64,000 nucleotides of DNA from assembly GCA_017307735.1 (NCBI GenBank), contig JAFKGR010000002.1:248001-312000 (forward strand), read 5' to 3'. Shown piece after piece: positions 20,128 through 30,110 of the stretch. Every line of letters begins with the position of its first letter. Position 1 is the stretch's first letter. The stretch comes from Chitinophagaceae bacterium (lineage in GTDB: Bacteria; Bacteroidota; Bacteroidia; Chitinophagales; Chitinophagaceae). The notes below the pieces were generated by a model. That model made no database searches. It saw only the letters and a program-made list of their open reading frames with translations, and was not told where the DNA came from. The position numbers were made by a program, and so were the translations under genes.

Positions 20128-20613
20128 ATGGGTGACAAGAAAATTATTATTTATACCGACGGATCAGCAAGAGGAAATCCGGGGCCAGGCGGGTTCGGTG
20201 TCATTTTAATGTTCGGTAGCTATGTTAAAGAAATTTCTGCCGGCTACCGTCTGACCACGAATAACAGGATGGAACTCCTTGCAGTCATTACAGCTCTTCA
20301 ATCACTCAAAACAAACGATTTTCAAATAAATATTTACACAGACAGTAAGTATTTAGTAAACGCAATAAAGGAAGGATGGCTGGAGAAATGGATAAAAACA
20401 GATTTCAAAGGTGGAAAAAAGAACAAAGATCTCTGGGTACGGTATTATCAATTGGCCAGGAATTTCAGGATACAATTTCATTGGGTAAAGGGCCATGCGG
20501 AAAATATTCACAATAACAGATGTGATTTCCTTGCTACCAACGCAGCCGATGGAAGAAATTTACTGGTAGATGAAGAATATGAAAAATCATTAAAAGACGA
20601 ACCGAAAAACTGA
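20128..20613 (+). CDS. rnhA: Ribonuclease HI
   Basis: 161 residues. The catalytic carboxylates are in place: Asp11 in YTDGSARGNPGPGG, Glu49 in NRMELLAV, Asp72 in YTDSKYLV and Asp133 in NNRCDFLA; the His loop KGHAEN is at about 121-126. It removes RNA from RNA-DNA hybrids in the cytoplasm. It starts eight bases after the carboxylase stop, so it is likely translated from the same message. It converges with the RES toxin gene. Confidence 0.95.
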   Translation: MGDKKIIIYTDGSARGNPGPGGFGVILMFGSYVKEISAGYRLTTNNRMELLAVITALQSLKTNDFQINIYTDSKYLVNAIKEGWLEKWIKTDFKGGKKNKDLWVRYYQLARNFRIQFHWVKGHAENIHNNRCDFLATNAADGRNLLVDEEYEKSLKDEPKN

Positions 20614-20636
20614 AAATAGAAATTCAGGCTATCAAC

Positions 20637-21092
20637 TCAAACAGTTTTTAATCGAATGTCATAAAAGAAATCATGAATAGCAGAAATCTTGATTTTTCCT
20701 TTCAAGTGAGTTGGATTTAAAATATAATTGAATTCCTCAGGGATAACTGTTGAAGGTATTTTGATGACTTGAATTTCGGGATCTAATAAAAGTTTCGTAC
20801 CGAAATTTCTGGTTTCTTCTGGTGATGGATGTGATTTCCAGTTCCCGGGTAAATCAGGTTCTTTCACTTCGTAAGTAGAATGTCCACTCAAATCAATGGT
20901 CAACATACATAAAGCTCTTGGAATATCATCAATATTCACATTGACTGAATATTCCAAAATAGCCAGTGACCGGCTTTCTGAAGTATAAATACATGGAATT
21001 AGTTTTTTGTTCCATCTGCCTCCAAAAAGCCGTGCCCCTTCTCCGGTTAGATCTTGGGCATACTTCCTTTTTGCAATACGAAAAACCTGCAT
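20637..21092 (-). CDS. RES-domain toxin of a type II toxin-antitoxin pair
   Basis: 151 residues, the normal size for a stand-alone RES domain. Conserved Arg, Tyr/Ser and Glu positions are visible in VFRIAKRKYAQ, ARLFGGRWNKK and YTSESRSLAILEY. Characterised RES toxins degrade NAD+ by phosphorolysis or hydrolysis and stop growth; activity here is inferred from family. It starts five bases after the stop of the Xre/DUF2384 antitoxin, so the two are translationally coupled. Confidence 0.9.
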   Translation of the reverse strand: MQVFRIAKRKYAQDLTGEGARLFGGRWNKKLIPCIYTSESRSLAILEYSVNVNIDDIPRALCMLTIDLSGHSTYEVKEPDLPGNWKSHPSPEETRNFGTKLLLDPEIQVIKIPSTVIPEEFNYILNPTHLKGKIKISAIHDFFYDIRLKTV

Positions 21093-21097
21093 ATCGG

Positions 21098-21595
21098 TTA
21101 GGAGTAAACTCCATAAGCTATTCGGCCAATAAGATTTTTAACTTCCTCTCTTCCAAATTGATTATCTAAAAGATCAAATGGTTTTAGAGAATTCAGGGCA
21201 CGATTAGGGGTATCCATCCAACGCCTGAAAACACTTTCATCTTCAAAAACTTCAAAGCCATACGAATAAAGATCAGCTATGTCAAGGATTTTTTCTGAGA
21301 TGGATGAACCAAATTTATCATTCTTTTTTTTATTGATAAGGGTGGCCCTTGTTACAGAAAGGATCTTGGCCAATGAAGAATAATCCATCTGGGTTTTTGC
21401 TTTTAAAAACTCCAGATTTTTCTTTGAAATCCCTTCTTTTACAACTTTCATTTTCTCAAAAGTTGAAAGATGGCTTTCAGATTGTTTGGAAACCACACTC
21501 AATATTCCTCTGTCTGTATCAATAGCATAAGAAGCCATAGGTTCTGATGCTATCAATGAGTTTTCTTCGGCTTTGATTTTTTTATTTTTGGGCAT
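21098..21595 (-). CDS. Xre/MbcA/ParS-type antitoxin (DUF2384)
   Basis: 165 residues from the ATG at 21595. The frame opens earlier, at 21634, but that start lies within the putative promoter. A helix-turn-helix region (residues about 60-110: YSSLAKILSVTRATLINKK) is followed by the C-terminal toxin-binding domain with RRWMDTPNRALN and KPFDLLDNQFGREEV, ending in IAYGVYS. It should neutralise the RES toxin and repress the operon. Located between rnhA and hutU in the host chromosome. Confidence 0.9.
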   Translation of the reverse strand: MPKNKKIKAEENSLIASEPMASYAIDTDRGILSVVSKQSESHLSTFEKMKVVKEGISKKNLEFLKAKTQMDYSSLAKILSVTRATLINKKKNDKFGSSISEKILDIADLYSYGFEVFEDESVFRRWMDTPNRALNSLKPFDLLDNQFGREEVKNLIGRIAYGVYS

Positions 21596-21621
21596 GGTAT
21601 ATATTTTTACTTCATCAAGTA

Positions 21622-21629
21622 CAAATATA
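21622..21629 (-). promoter_or_regulatory. -7 promoter box of the toxin-antitoxin operon
   Basis: On the minus strand the sequence reads TATATTTG, a full match to TAnnTTTG, 26 bases before the antitoxin ATG at 21595. It supports that start over the upstream ATG at 21634. Confidence 0.5.
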
Positions 21630-21652
21630 TACATTTTCCTCCGGAATATAAA

Positions 21653-23332
21653 CTATTTTTTTTCCAATCTTTCCTTTAAATCCAAATGGTTTTTTCTCGC
21701 TACTTCCTGAGCAAGTTCATACCCTGCATCCGCATGGCGAATGACGCCAATTCCCGGATCATTTCTGAGTACTCTTGAAAGCTTCTGAGCAGCCATTTCA
21801 GTTCCATCTGCCACGATAACCATACCTGCATGGATACTATACCCGATTCCAACGCCACCGCCATGATGGAAACTTACCCATCCTGCTCCGGCTGACGTAT
21901 TAACAAGCAGATTTAGAACTGGCCAATCCGCCACGGCATCACTTCCATCTTTCATAGATTCAGTTTCACGGTTTGGGCTTGCTACAGAACCTGTATCCAA
22001 ATGATCTCTTCCGATTACAATCGGAGCTTTCACCTTCCCTGTTCTTACAAGTTCATTAAACTTAAGCCCTGCTTTTTCTCTCTCACCTTGCCCAAGCCAA
22101 CAGATTCTGGCAGGCACACCTTGAAAAGCAATCTTTTCAGAAGCGAGGTCAAGCCATCTCAAAAGACTTTTATTTTCAGGAAATAGTTCTGCAAGTGCTT
22201 TATCTGTTTCATGAATGTCATTTGGGTCGCCACTTAATGCAGCCCAGCGGAAAGGACCTTTCCCTTCGCAAAACATGGGACGTATATATGCGGGCACAAA
22301 TCCGGGAAAATCAAATGCATTCTTCAAACCTGCTTCAAGTGCCCCTGCCCGGATATTATTTCCATAATCAAAAGTTTCTGCCCCCTCATTCATCAATTCG
22401 ATCATCAGCTCCACATGTTTTTTCATTGTTGTAAAAGACTTCTTCAAATATTCATCCGGATTATCTCTTCTCAATATATCCGCTTCTTCAACAGAAAATC
22501 CTTCTGGTATATAGCCAACCAAAGGATCATGAGCCGAGGTCTGATCTGTCAGAATATCCACTTTGATTTTTTTGTCTTTCAATCTTTGCAATAATTCCAC
22601 AGCATTACAGAGCACACCAATACTCCAGGCCCTTCCTGATTTCTTTGCGTCCAATGCTTTTTCAATTGCAATGTCAACATCTGTTTCAATCTCATCGAGA
22701 TATTTAGTGTGAATTCTTTTTTCCATTCTGGAACGATCCACTTCGGCGGCCAGACAAACACCACCATTCATAGTGATTGCCAAAGGTTGCGCGCCCCCCA
22801 TTCCACCCAATCCTGCTGTCACGCTCAAAGTTCCTTTCAGGGTATCGTGAAATTTTCTTCTCGCTATCTCAGCAAAAGTTTCATAAGTTCCCTGTACGAT
22901 TCCCTGGCTTCCGATATATATCCATGATCCGGCAGTCATTTGCCCATACATCATCAGACCTTTTTTTTCCAACTCGTCAAAATGTTCCCAGGTAGCCCAC
23001 TTCGGAACCAGTTGCGAATTAGATATTAAAACCCGCGGTGAATTTTCATGCGTTTTCATTATGGCAACCGGCTTTCCACTTTGCACGAGAAGTGATTCAT
23101 CATTCTCCAATACTTTTAATGATTCAATAATCATATCAAGGCATTCAAAGTTTCTTGCAGCTTTTCCTCTTCCGCCATAAACAATCAGTTCATCCGGCTT
23201 CTCTCCTACTTCCGGATTGATGTTGTTCAGAAGCATTCTCAAAGCAGCTTCCTGGGTCCATCCTTTGCAATTCAATTTAGTTCCTGTCGGTGTTTTGTAC
23301 TTTACCGGATCGTAATGTTGATAAGTTTTCAT
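21653..23332 (-). CDS. hutU: Urocanate hydratase (urocanase)
   Basis: 559 residues, the standard length. HutU adds water to urocanate to give 4-imidazolone-5-propionate using tightly bound NAD+. The NAD-binding stretch [15 protein letters not shown] is near residue 165, and [14 protein letters not shown], which carries the conserved Cys, is near 420. It follows hutH with a two-base gap, so the pair is translationally coupled. It supplies the substrate of HutI, whose gene is 12 kb away. Confidence 0.95.
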   Translation of the reverse strand: MKTYQHYDPVKYKTPTGTKLNCKGWTQEAALRMLLNNINPEVGEKPDELIVYGGRGKAARNFECLDMIIESLKVLENDESLLVQSGKPVAIMKTHENSPRVLISNSQLVPKWATWEHFDELEKKGLMMYGQMTAGSWIYIGSQGIVQGTYETFAEIARRKFHDTLKGTLSVTAGLGGMGGAQPLAITMNGGVCLAAEVDRSRMEKRIHTKYLDEIETDVDIAIEKALDAKKSGRAWSIGVLCNAVELLQRLKDKKIKVDILTDQTSAHDPLVGYIPEGFSVEEADILRRDNPDEYLKKSFTTMKKHVELMIELMNEGAETFDYGNNIRAGALEAGLKNAFDFPGFVPAYIRPMFCEGKGPFRWAALSGDPNDIHETDKALAELFPENKSLLRWLDLASEKIAFQGVPARICWLGQGEREKAGLKFNELVRTGKVKAPIVIGRDHLDTGSVASPNRETESMKDGSDAVADWPVLNLLVNTSAGAGWVSFHHGGGVGIGYSIHAGMVIVADGTEMAAQKLSRVLRNDPGIGVIRHADAGYELAQEVARKNHLDLKERLEKK

Positions 23333-23334
23333 GA

Positions 23335-24834
23335 CTAAAAATCTATTTCGAATTCTTTTAAAAATATCAGTGAGCGTTGCAGGTCGTTGTGAAGTACCCT
23401 GTCAGAACTATTAAAGGAAATAACTTTTCTGTAATCAGAAAAAACCTGCTCAACTTTGTCCGCAAAAGTTTGTGGCCTTACATAATCCAACGCCTGACAC
23501 GCAGTAAGTAATTCAATGGCCAAAACCTTTTCGGCATTTTGAATAACCTTCAAACATTTTGTGGCTGCATTAGCGCCCATACTTACATGATCTTCCTGAT
23601 TATTGGAAGATGAAATTGAATCGACACTTGCAGGGGTGCACAATTGTTTATTTTCACTGACCAGCGATGCGGCCGTATATTGTGGAATCATCAGACCTGA
23701 ATTCAATCCATGTTCTTTAATAAGAAATAATGGCAGCCCTCTTTGCCCGCTCAACAATTGATAGGTTCTTCTTTCGGAAATATTAGCAAGTTCACTCATG
23801 GCAATTGCCAGATAATCCAAACCTAAAGCAAGTGGTTGCCCATGAAAATTACCTCCGCTCAAAATCAAATCTTCATCCGGAAAAATATTCGGGTTATCCG
23901 TTACAGAATTTATTTCTGTAATAAATGTATTCAAAACAAATTCGAAAGAATCTTTCGTTGCTCCGTGTACCTGAGGAATACACCTGAACGAATAAGGATC
24001 CTGGATGTTCTCTTTTTTTGTTTTGGCTATTTTGCTTCCGCTGAGATATTCACGGATTTTTCTTGCAGTTTCAACTTGTCCCTTGTGTGGTCGGATCCGA
24101 TGAATATGTTCATTTAAAAAATCGACATTGCATTGATATGCCTCAATAGACATCGTAGCTATTAAGTTTGCCCAATGTATCAACCTTTCGGCAAGGGTGA
24201 GGCAATAACAACCGTAGGAAGACATAAACTGGGTTCCATTAATCAATGCGAGGCCTTCTTTGCTTTTCAGATCAAGAGGTTTCCAGCCCGCTTCATTCAG
24301 CGCGTCCTTTGAATTTTGTTTCTTCCCTTTGAAATGTACCTGCCCAAGTCCAATTAATGGAAGTGCAAGGTGGCTGAGTGGAGCCAAATCACCTGATGCG
24401 CCTAACGATCCTTTTGTAAAAACAACCGGAAACATTTCCAGATTGTGCATGTCCACCAGCCTCTTGACAATATCAATAGACACACCGGAATAACCATAGC
24501 TCAGCGACTTGATCTTAAGCATCAACATCAGCCTGACAATTTCCTGTGGTACTTCGTCGCCCATTCCACATGCATGCGACTTCAAAAGGTTATCCTGAAG
24601 TTTGTTCAATTGATTTTTGTCAATTCTCACATTTTGTAAAAATCCGAATCCTGTATTTATTCCATAAAACAAAGAATCGGAATTTTCCATTTTTTTATCG
24701 AGATATGCACGGCATTTCGTAATAGCTTTATGAGCCTTGAATGTGATAGAAACCTCCTGGCTGAATTTGAGGTAATTTTTTATTTGGGAGAATGTAACAG
24801 GTGCATCATCGAGAGGCAAATAATTATAATCCAT
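23335..24834 (-). CDS. hutH: Histidine ammonia-lyase
   Basis: 499 residues. The Ala146-Ser147-Gly148 triplet in [14 protein letters not shown] forms the electrophilic MIO cofactor. YGINTGFG (57-64) supplies the catalytic Tyr, and the QDxYSxRC-like segment reads [14 protein letters not shown]. It deaminates histidine to urocanate. It is first in the hutH-hutU operon. A TATCTTTA sequence, close to the -7 consensus, lies about 20 bases upstream of the ATG. Confidence 0.95.
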   Translation of the reverse strand: MDYNYLPLDDAPVTFSQIKNYLKFSQEVSITFKAHKAITKCRAYLDKKMENSDSLFYGINTGFGFLQNVRIDKNQLNKLQDNLLKSHACGMGDEVPQEIVRLMLMLKIKSLSYGYSGVSIDIVKRLVDMHNLEMFPVVFTKGSLGASGDLAPLSHLALPLIGLGQVHFKGKKQNSKDALNEAGWKPLDLKSKEGLALINGTQFMSSYGCYCLTLAERLIHWANLIATMSIEAYQCNVDFLNEHIHRIRPHKGQVETARKIREYLSGSKIAKTKKENIQDPYSFRCIPQVHGATKDSFEFVLNTFITEINSVTDNPNIFPDEDLILSGGNFHGQPLALGLDYLAIAMSELANISERRTYQLLSGQRGLPLFLIKEHGLNSGLMIPQYTAASLVSENKQLCTPASVDSISSSNNQEDHVSMGANAATKCLKVIQNAEKVLAIELLTACQALDYVRPQTFADKVEQVFSDYRKVISFNSSDRVLHNDLQRSLIFLKEFEIDF

Positions 24835-24957
24835 AACACAATTAATCTTTGTAAAGATAATCCATTTTAAAGGCGATTTGATTTTGTGTTCAATTCATAT
24901 TATTTGTTAATTTGCCGCAATGATTTTAATATGAATCTGAAAAGAATTTGTATAAAC

Positions 24958-24965
24958 TAACTTTG
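24958..24965 (+). promoter_or_regulatory. -7 promoter box before ftsE
   Basis: TAACTTTG, a full match to TAnnTTTG, lies 25 bases upstream of the ftsE ATG. A TTTG a few bases further upstream is too close to be the -33 element. Confidence 0.45.
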
Positions 24966-24990
24966 ACATCAAAAATTTGAGGAAATACTT

Positions 24991-25680
24991 ATGGCGGAAG
25001 CAATTGTAAGTTTAAAAGATGCGAAAATTTTTCAGGGAGATTCTTTGATTATTGATGAGGTCAATATCGAAATTTTAAAAGGTGATTTTGTATTCCTTGT
25101 TGGGAAAACCGGCACCGGAAAGAGTTCCCTTTTGAAAACCTTGTACGGCGATCTCGAGCTTAAACACGGAGAAGGTATTGTTGTAGGTTACGATTTGACA
25201 GAGATGAATTGGAAAAAAGTCCCGTTTCTCAGAAGAAACCTGGGCGTGATTTTTCAGGATTTTCAATTACTGACAGACAGGAATGTCAATGAAAATCTCA
25301 AATTTGTTTTAAAAGCAACCGGATGGAGAGACAAGAAATTAATCCAGGAAAAAATTAATGATGTATTGGATAAAGTGGGGCTAAAAACAAAAGGATACAA
25401 AATGTCGTTTGAGCTGAGTGGTGGTGAACAGCAGAGAGTTGCCATTGCACGTGCCTTACTTAATTCCCCCAAACTCATTCTTGCAGATGAACCCACCGGG
25501 AATCTGGATCCGGAGACCTCTGACGAAATTATGCGTTTGATGATTGATATTTCAAGGGTTTATGACACTACCATCATAATGGCGACCCACGATTACAGAG
25601 TGATTCAGAAGTTTCCATCGAGAACCATCAAGATTGAAAAAGGCAGAATTATCGATCACGCTACTATTGAGGTTGATTAA
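24991..25680 (+). CDS. ftsE: FtsE-type ABC transporter ATP-binding protein
   Basis: 229 residues. Walker [10 protein letters not shown] is near residue 38, the Q-loop is in VIFQDFQLL, signature [16 protein letters not shown] is near 145, and Walker [15 protein letters not shown] follows with the switch His in MATHDYRV. The [11 protein letters not shown] form and the short length fit FtsE, which with FtsX controls cell-wall hydrolases at the division site. No ftsX is adjacent, so the partner must be elsewhere; a general lipoprotein-type ABC ATPase is the alternative. Its 3' end overlaps the convergent glycosyltransferase gene by 17 bases. Confidence 0.82.
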   Translation: MAEAIVSLKDAKIFQGDSLIIDEVNIEILKGDFVFLVGKTGTGKSSLLKTLYGDLELKHGEGIVVGYDLTEMNWKKVPFLRRNLGVIFQDFQLLTDRNVNENLKFVLKATGWRDKKLIQEKINDVLDKVGLKTKGYKMSFELSGGEQQRVAIARALLNSPKLILADEPTGNLDPETSDEIMRLMIDISRVYDTTIIMATHDYRVIQKFPSRTIKIEKGRIIDHATIEVD

Positions 25681-26776
25681 AAAGAATATCCATCAGGTGC
25701 CGGGTGTTCTTTGCCGGATTAAATTCCTCATAAAATATTTTCTTTCTTTTCGAAATTTCCTCATCGCCAAGTGGCAGAGTCATCAATTGTTGAATCAAAT
25801 CAATCAGTTGATCATCGGATTCATAGATATGGCAAAGGGAATCCAATCCACTTTCCTGAATTGCATTTTTGTTTGTAATCACATGTCTCCCGAATTGGAG
25901 CGCATAAATAATTTTAATTTTTGTTCCTGTAGAATTGAAGGAAGGTAATATATGTATGTGAGCATTTGAAATAAGAAAGTTCATTTCCGTTTCATCAGGA
26001 TCTGAGATGATACTAATGCTATTTTTTTTACCAGTCTTTAAAAGCTTTTTTGATGGAGATCTTCCTGCAATAATGAAAGAAATATTTAGTTTTGAAAATA
26101 TTTTTTGAATAAGAAAAATCGCAACCTGCTCATTTTCCGGAACAGATAAATTCCCGTGATACAGACAATAATTCCCACTTCCTGGTTTTGAATTAATGAT
26201 CGCTGACTGAATCATCAGTGAGAGATAACTGCACTGGCCTCCTTTACTTTTATAAATCTTTTCATCATGGTGACTCACTGCAAGAAACTTGCCTTTCTGA
26301 ATAACCGATTGTTCATATCTTTTGAGCAATCGGCTCTCCCACAAATAATACAGTTTATAAAATATATTTCTCTCGTTTTTAAATAATTCGAAATAATACT
26401 CATATTCCACATTTGACATCCTGATCCACGTTGTACCAGGCAATTCATCTTTGAAAAAATGATAGCTGCAATGAATCCCTTCCAATAAAACAGGGATGTC
26501 ATGCTGCCTCAGCCGGTCCCGCAAAAGATTATTTTTTCTGGAGATTACGAAGTACGGGATACTAAATGAAAATATTTTTTTTCTTGGATAATAATAAACC
26601 CTTTCACAAAGGGTTTCTAATTCCGGTTGTTTACCGCGGCCATATTCAAAACAATGCAAAATAATTTTTACACCTGCATCATGCAAATGTTTAATGGTGT
26701 AAAAAATATCTACTACACCACCATAATCCGGAGGATATGGAACATCTAAGCTTACTATTTGCAATCTATTTTCCAA
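25664..26776 (-). CDS. Glycosyltransferase, GT-B/GT4-like
   Basis: 370 residues. The N-terminus LQIVSLDVPYPPDYGGVVD is typical of the donor-independent N-domain of GT4 enzymes (PPxxGG motif). The C-domain carries IHILPSFNSTGTKIKIIYALQFGRHVITN, the nucleotide-sugar site pattern in which EX7E is loosely kept. The likely role is adding a sugar during synthesis of a cell-surface glycan. It overlaps the upstream glycosyltransferase gene by 11 bases and is the last of a three-gene cluster. Confidence 0.8.
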   Translation of the reverse strand: MENRLQIVSLDVPYPPDYGGVVDIFYTIKHLHDAGVKIILHCFEYGRGKQPELETLCERVYYYPRKKIFSFSIPYFVISRKNNLLRDRLRQHDIPVLLEGIHCSYHFFKDELPGTTWIRMSNVEYEYYFELFKNERNIFYKLYYLWESRLLKRYEQSVIQKGKFLAVSHHDEKIYKSKGGQCSYLSLMIQSAIINSKPGSGNYCLYHGNLSVPENEQVAIFLIQKIFSKLNISFIIAGRSPSKKLLKTGKKNSISIISDPDETEMNFLISNAHIHILPSFNSTGTKIKIIYALQFGRHVITNKNAIQESGLDSLCHIYESDDQLIDLIQQLMTLPLGDEEISKRKKIFYEEFNPAKNTRHLMDILFNQPQ

Positions 26777-27854
26777 GATAATCTTTATAAAATTGTAGAA
26801 GCTTTGGCTCTTCGTTTTGCCAATTTAATGTTTCTCTTGCTACCATACAATTGGCCGCCAGCTTATTCCGGAGTTCAGTATCATTGAGTAATTTATTAAG
26901 TGCTTCTTCAACAGTGTCTTCCTTTAATTCCTTAATGAGGATTGCCACTTCAAATTGTTCATTGATTCTTCTGTATTCCGGATAGTCCATGCAAATTTGA
27001 GGGATTCCGTTTTGAATGTAATCGAAAAAACGATTGGCCAGACTGAGATATTGATTGAGACCGGTATTCTCAAACAAAGTAATACCTGCATAATATCGTG
27101 AGGTAATCAACGCCAGATCCTCAGGAAAAATGTATCCTTTCAAAAATACTTTGTCTTCCACGCCTGACCGGATGGTGATTGATTTCACCTGCTCAATAAA
27201 GTTTCCTGAACCGTAGATGTCAAGTCCGGTGTTAACCCTTTTCATGGCAGGAATCAATTGTTCAAATCCCCTGCCCTCATTTACACTTCCACTATAAATA
27301 AATTTCCTGTTCGATTCTGCCTCTTGTCGTAATTCTCTTTTTACAGGTAAATTACGGATAACCAGATAGGTTATATTGTATTTTTTCTTAAAAATACCAG
27401 CAATGCTTTGGTTTACGGTGTATCCTGAATTGAATTTTGGAACAAAAGTTTTTTCAATTTTATTCCAGACTTTAAATACAACCGGGCGGGAGATAATTTC
27501 TATCTGCTGGGTAAAATATTCATGGGCATCATAAATTCTTTTTTTACCTTTTAATAAACTTATGAAGTAAACGGGGATGATTGTATCCAGATCAATGCTG
27601 CAAAGGGCATCACATTTTTTAAAAAGGAGATAGAAAAATAATCTGATGTTGTATTCTGCATAAAAACAAAAACCTTTTTGAAAAAGCAGGATTATTCGTT
27701 TTTGTTCGAAATCTTTTCTGACCAATGGTTTTGAATCTTTTCTTTTTCGACCCACAAGAAGCACATCATAACCGGCCTTACAAAGAGAATTGCAGATCCG
27801 GATCATTCGCTGGTCATAATTCAGATCGTTGGTGACAGTGAAGATAATTTTCAT
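26766..27854 (-). CDS. Glycosyltransferase, GT-B/GT4-like
   Basis: 362 residues. N-domain: IIFTVTNDLNYDQRMIRICNSL, a motif common in Bacteroidota GT4 enzymes, then VLLVGRK. C-domain: KFIYSGSVNEGRGFEQLI and a nucleotide-sugar site region GITLFENTGLNQYLSLANRFFDYIQNGIP. It overlaps the deacetylase stop by four bases (ATGA type) and the next glycosyltransferase start by 11, so the three genes form one tightly coupled glycan operon. Confidence 0.82.
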   Translation of the reverse strand: MKIIFTVTNDLNYDQRMIRICNSLCKAGYDVLLVGRKRKDSKPLVRKDFEQKRIILLFQKGFCFYAEYNIRLFFYLLFKKCDALCSIDLDTIIPVYFISLLKGKKRIYDAHEYFTQQIEIISRPVVFKVWNKIEKTFVPKFNSGYTVNQSIAGIFKKKYNITYLVIRNLPVKRELRQEAESNRKFIYSGSVNEGRGFEQLIPAMKRVNTGLDIYGSGNFIEQVKSITIRSGVEDKVFLKGYIFPEDLALITSRYYAGITLFENTGLNQYLSLANRFFDYIQNGIPQICMDYPEYRRINEQFEVAILIKELKEDTVEEALNKLLNDTELRNKLAANCMVARETLNWQNEEPKLLQFYKDYLGK

Positions 27855-29155
27855 TCTCCTGTAGTTTCGTGATTGAGAATGTAAGTTGTCATGCGATCAT
27901 GAATCTCCATCCAATCTTTGCCTGCGAGATGATCATTGTGAAAAATCGGAATGAAAATACCGTTATATCTGAATACAAGATCGATATATTTTTTGATGAT
28001 TTCCCATGAATCTTCTGCTGAATATTTCAGGTAATGAATGCAAGTCTGATCCATGATACACGATGGAAAAATTTTCAATCCTGTTTCGCATTCATTTTTT
28101 AAATCATAAAAGTTGAACGGATGGGAAGTACCCGCCCGGAATCCGTTCATATCGGGGAAAGCCATACTAAAATCCTCCCTTATACCGGATTCCGATAAAT
28201 TCAGAAATGTGTCAGGTATTTTAAATCTTAAAAAATGTTGACGACTTTGGAAAATGCTCAAACCTGCAACTCTTTCCAGTGTTTTCATTTCCTGCTGCAG
28301 TTTTAATTTATTTTCAGGACTGAAATAGGATGGATGGATACCTATATGGGCAAATTGTTTTATACGATTTATTAAAGCTGTCACCTCCTGATTCGATAAA
28401 TCCAAAGACCTGTCATATTCCGTCTTTTGCCCAGCCGGGAAAAAGAATACACAATCCGCTCCGATTTTTTCAGCCTGCACTTTCACAAAGTCCGAAATAT
28501 CCCATGGATCTTTCATCGTACCACTCATCACTTTAAGTCTCTCGATTATTCTTTTAAAATTAAAAGACGATAAATCTTTTAGAATAGAAGCTATTTTTCT
28601 CGTCATTTTCCTACCCCGGAATTTAAAAGCAACATCAATATCATAAGAAAGGATACATGAGGGTTTCGTGGTTTTAAATTGAATGCCGGGCTGTAAACGG
28701 ATCAAATTTTCCTTTAAATAATTCACCCACATGTCGCAAACCGGTAATTGAAGAAAAGAGTTTTGAAAAGCAAGAGATTGGGAGGCAGGAAAACGGTAGT
28801 GCGCATCAACCTCAAAAGGTAAATATTCTTCATACCTGCTGAGCATAAAAAAAACAGCGCTGAAAATATCGAATCCAAATTCTGTAACATCCCGGTATAA
28901 AACAGGCATTTCTTCAATGGTAGATTTTACCGGCAATTCAGAATGCAGCAGATCGTCTTTAATAAGTTCTGCCGGATGAATATGCAATCCGGAACCGGGA
29001 TTCTCAATTTTGTCATAAAATATTTTGGCCCCGGTATGATTGCGATAGTCTTCCATGCTTTCTGTCAGTTTCCAATCACTCATCAATTGTCCGAAAATCC
29101 AATTGCAAGTGTAATTGAATCTGGGAGTTGCTTTAGACGTGTAAATAAGCAGCAT
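27851..29155 (-). CDS. Polysaccharide deacetylase-family protein with N-terminal DUF7033-like region
   Basis: 434 residues from the ATG at 29155; an ATG at 29161 is also possible. The N-terminal about 160 residues (with FDIFSAVFFMLSRYEEYLP) match a region that precedes NodB-like deacetylases in Bacteroidota. The deacetylase part keeps a degenerate motif 1 (SYDIDVAFKF near residue 168) and a motif 2 equivalent (IGIHPSYFSPENK near 285). It should act on N-acetyl groups of a surface glycan made by the two coupled glycosyltransferases. The catalytic residues differ from the classic TFDD, so activity is not certain. Confidence 0.75.
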   Translation of the reverse strand: MLLIYTSKATPRFNYTCNWIFGQLMSDWKLTESMEDYRNHTGAKIFYDKIENPGSGLHIHPAELIKDDLLHSELPVKSTIEEMPVLYRDVTEFGFDIFSAVFFMLSRYEEYLPFEVDAHYRFPASQSLAFQNSFLQLPVCDMWVNYLKENLIRLQPGIQFKTTKPSCILSYDIDVAFKFRGRKMTRKIASILKDLSSFNFKRIIERLKVMSGTMKDPWDISDFVKVQAEKIGADCVFFFPAGQKTEYDRSLDLSNQEVTALINRIKQFAHIGIHPSYFSPENKLKLQQEMKTLERVAGLSIFQSRQHFLRFKIPDTFLNLSESGIREDFSMAFPDMNGFRAGTSHPFNFYDLKNECETGLKIFPSCIMDQTCIHYLKYSAEDSWEIIKKYIDLVFRYNGIFIPIFHNDHLAGKDWMEIHDRMTTYILNHETTGE

Positions 29156-29454
29156 GGCCAAAATTAATTAAATGAATATAATCATGAAAAATGAAACCTT
29201 TTGTCCGGAATTTTATTCGAGGTTTTTATATTCTAAATCTGTTGGTGGTTTTTTGATACCGGTGTTTTGAGTTATAACAAATAAAACAATGAGTTGATTG
29301 GCGACTTTCCAGGGCCGGGTTCTCATGAATTGGTTTCATTAATCAAAGGTCATTCCTGAAAGCCTTAATAAATCTTATGTAATAAATTCCCCTAAAATAT
29401 AGCGGGCAACCGCATTCTCACCAAACTGTGCATGCTTTTTGCGACCCATCAGAT

Positions 29455-29832
29455 ATGCCACGCATAATGATGATAGACGATGATGAAGACCTGCTGTTAA
29501 TAACAGGGAAACTTCTTCGTAAAAAAGGATTTGAGGTAAAGGCATTTCCTAACTGGGAAGAAGGTTCTACAGCCATTAGGACTTTTAATCCTCACTTGTT
29601 GTTGCTTGATGTATTTCTTAATGATCACGATGGATTGCGAATCTGCAATAAATTAAAAATGTCGCCTTTCACAAGGCATATTCCTGTTTTGGTTGTCAGC
29701 GGCTTTCCACGTCTGGCAGAATCGGCTATTTATGAGTTTGGAGCAGATGATTTTGTTTCAAAACCTTTTCAGACAAATGAATTGCTGGGAAAAATTGACA
29801 AGATATTATCGCGGAAGTTTCAGGTAAAATAG
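29455..29832 (+). CDS. Single-domain response regulator (CheY-like)
   Basis: 125 residues from the ATG at 29455, chosen because the receiver fold starts at MPRIMMIDDDEDLL. Acidic pocket DDD at about residues 8-10, phosphoacceptor Asp in LLLLDVFLND near 52, Thr/Ser in VVSGFP near 80 and Lys in VSKPFQ near 102. No output domain, so it must act through protein contacts or phosphorelay. No histidine kinase is nearby. It ends one base before the convergent small protein gene. Confidence 0.87.
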   Translation: MPRIMMIDDDEDLLLITGKLLRKKGFEVKAFPNWEEGSTAIRTFNPHLLLLDVFLNDHDGLRICNKLKMSPFTRHIPVLVVSGFPRLAESAIYEFGADDFVSKPFQTNELLGKIDKILSRKFQVK

Positions 29833-29833
29833 T

Positions 29834-30091
29834 TCAGGATATCTGTTTTTTCAGGAAGCTCTCTATTGTACTGCACGGTACAAAAAAAGGTTTATCTGTT
29901 ACCTCAAGTTTCAATAGCTGACCTGATATGGTGTAATTGCCTTTGATATCATTTCCGAAAACGTTAAGGTCAAAATCACCTGAATACTCATCTCCGTTGA
30001 ATATCCCGCTCATGCTTTCAACGGCAGACCTGGCTTTGGATACAGCTACTGTGGCCGCTCCGCTAAAAGGTATTTCAAATTGGCATGCCAT
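29834..30091 (-). CDS. Small conserved hypothetical protein
   Basis: 85 residues from the ATG at 30091. Sequence pattern: CQFEIPFSGAATVAVSKARSAV, then SGIFNGDEYSGDFDLNVFGNDIKGNYTISGQ and a C-terminal helix VPCSTIESFLKKQI. This looks like a small alpha/beta domain (one helix followed by a five-strand sheet) that I associate with a conserved Bacteroidota family of unknown role. It lies 19 bases after the guanine deaminase gene and is probably co-transcribed with it. Confidence 0.65.
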   Translation of the reverse strand: MACQFEIPFSGAATVAVSKARSAVESMSGIFNGDEYSGDFDLNVFGNDIKGNYTISGQLLKLEVTDKPFFVPCSTIESFLKKQIS

Positions 30092-30110
30092 TTTTTTAAT
30101 TGTTGATTTT

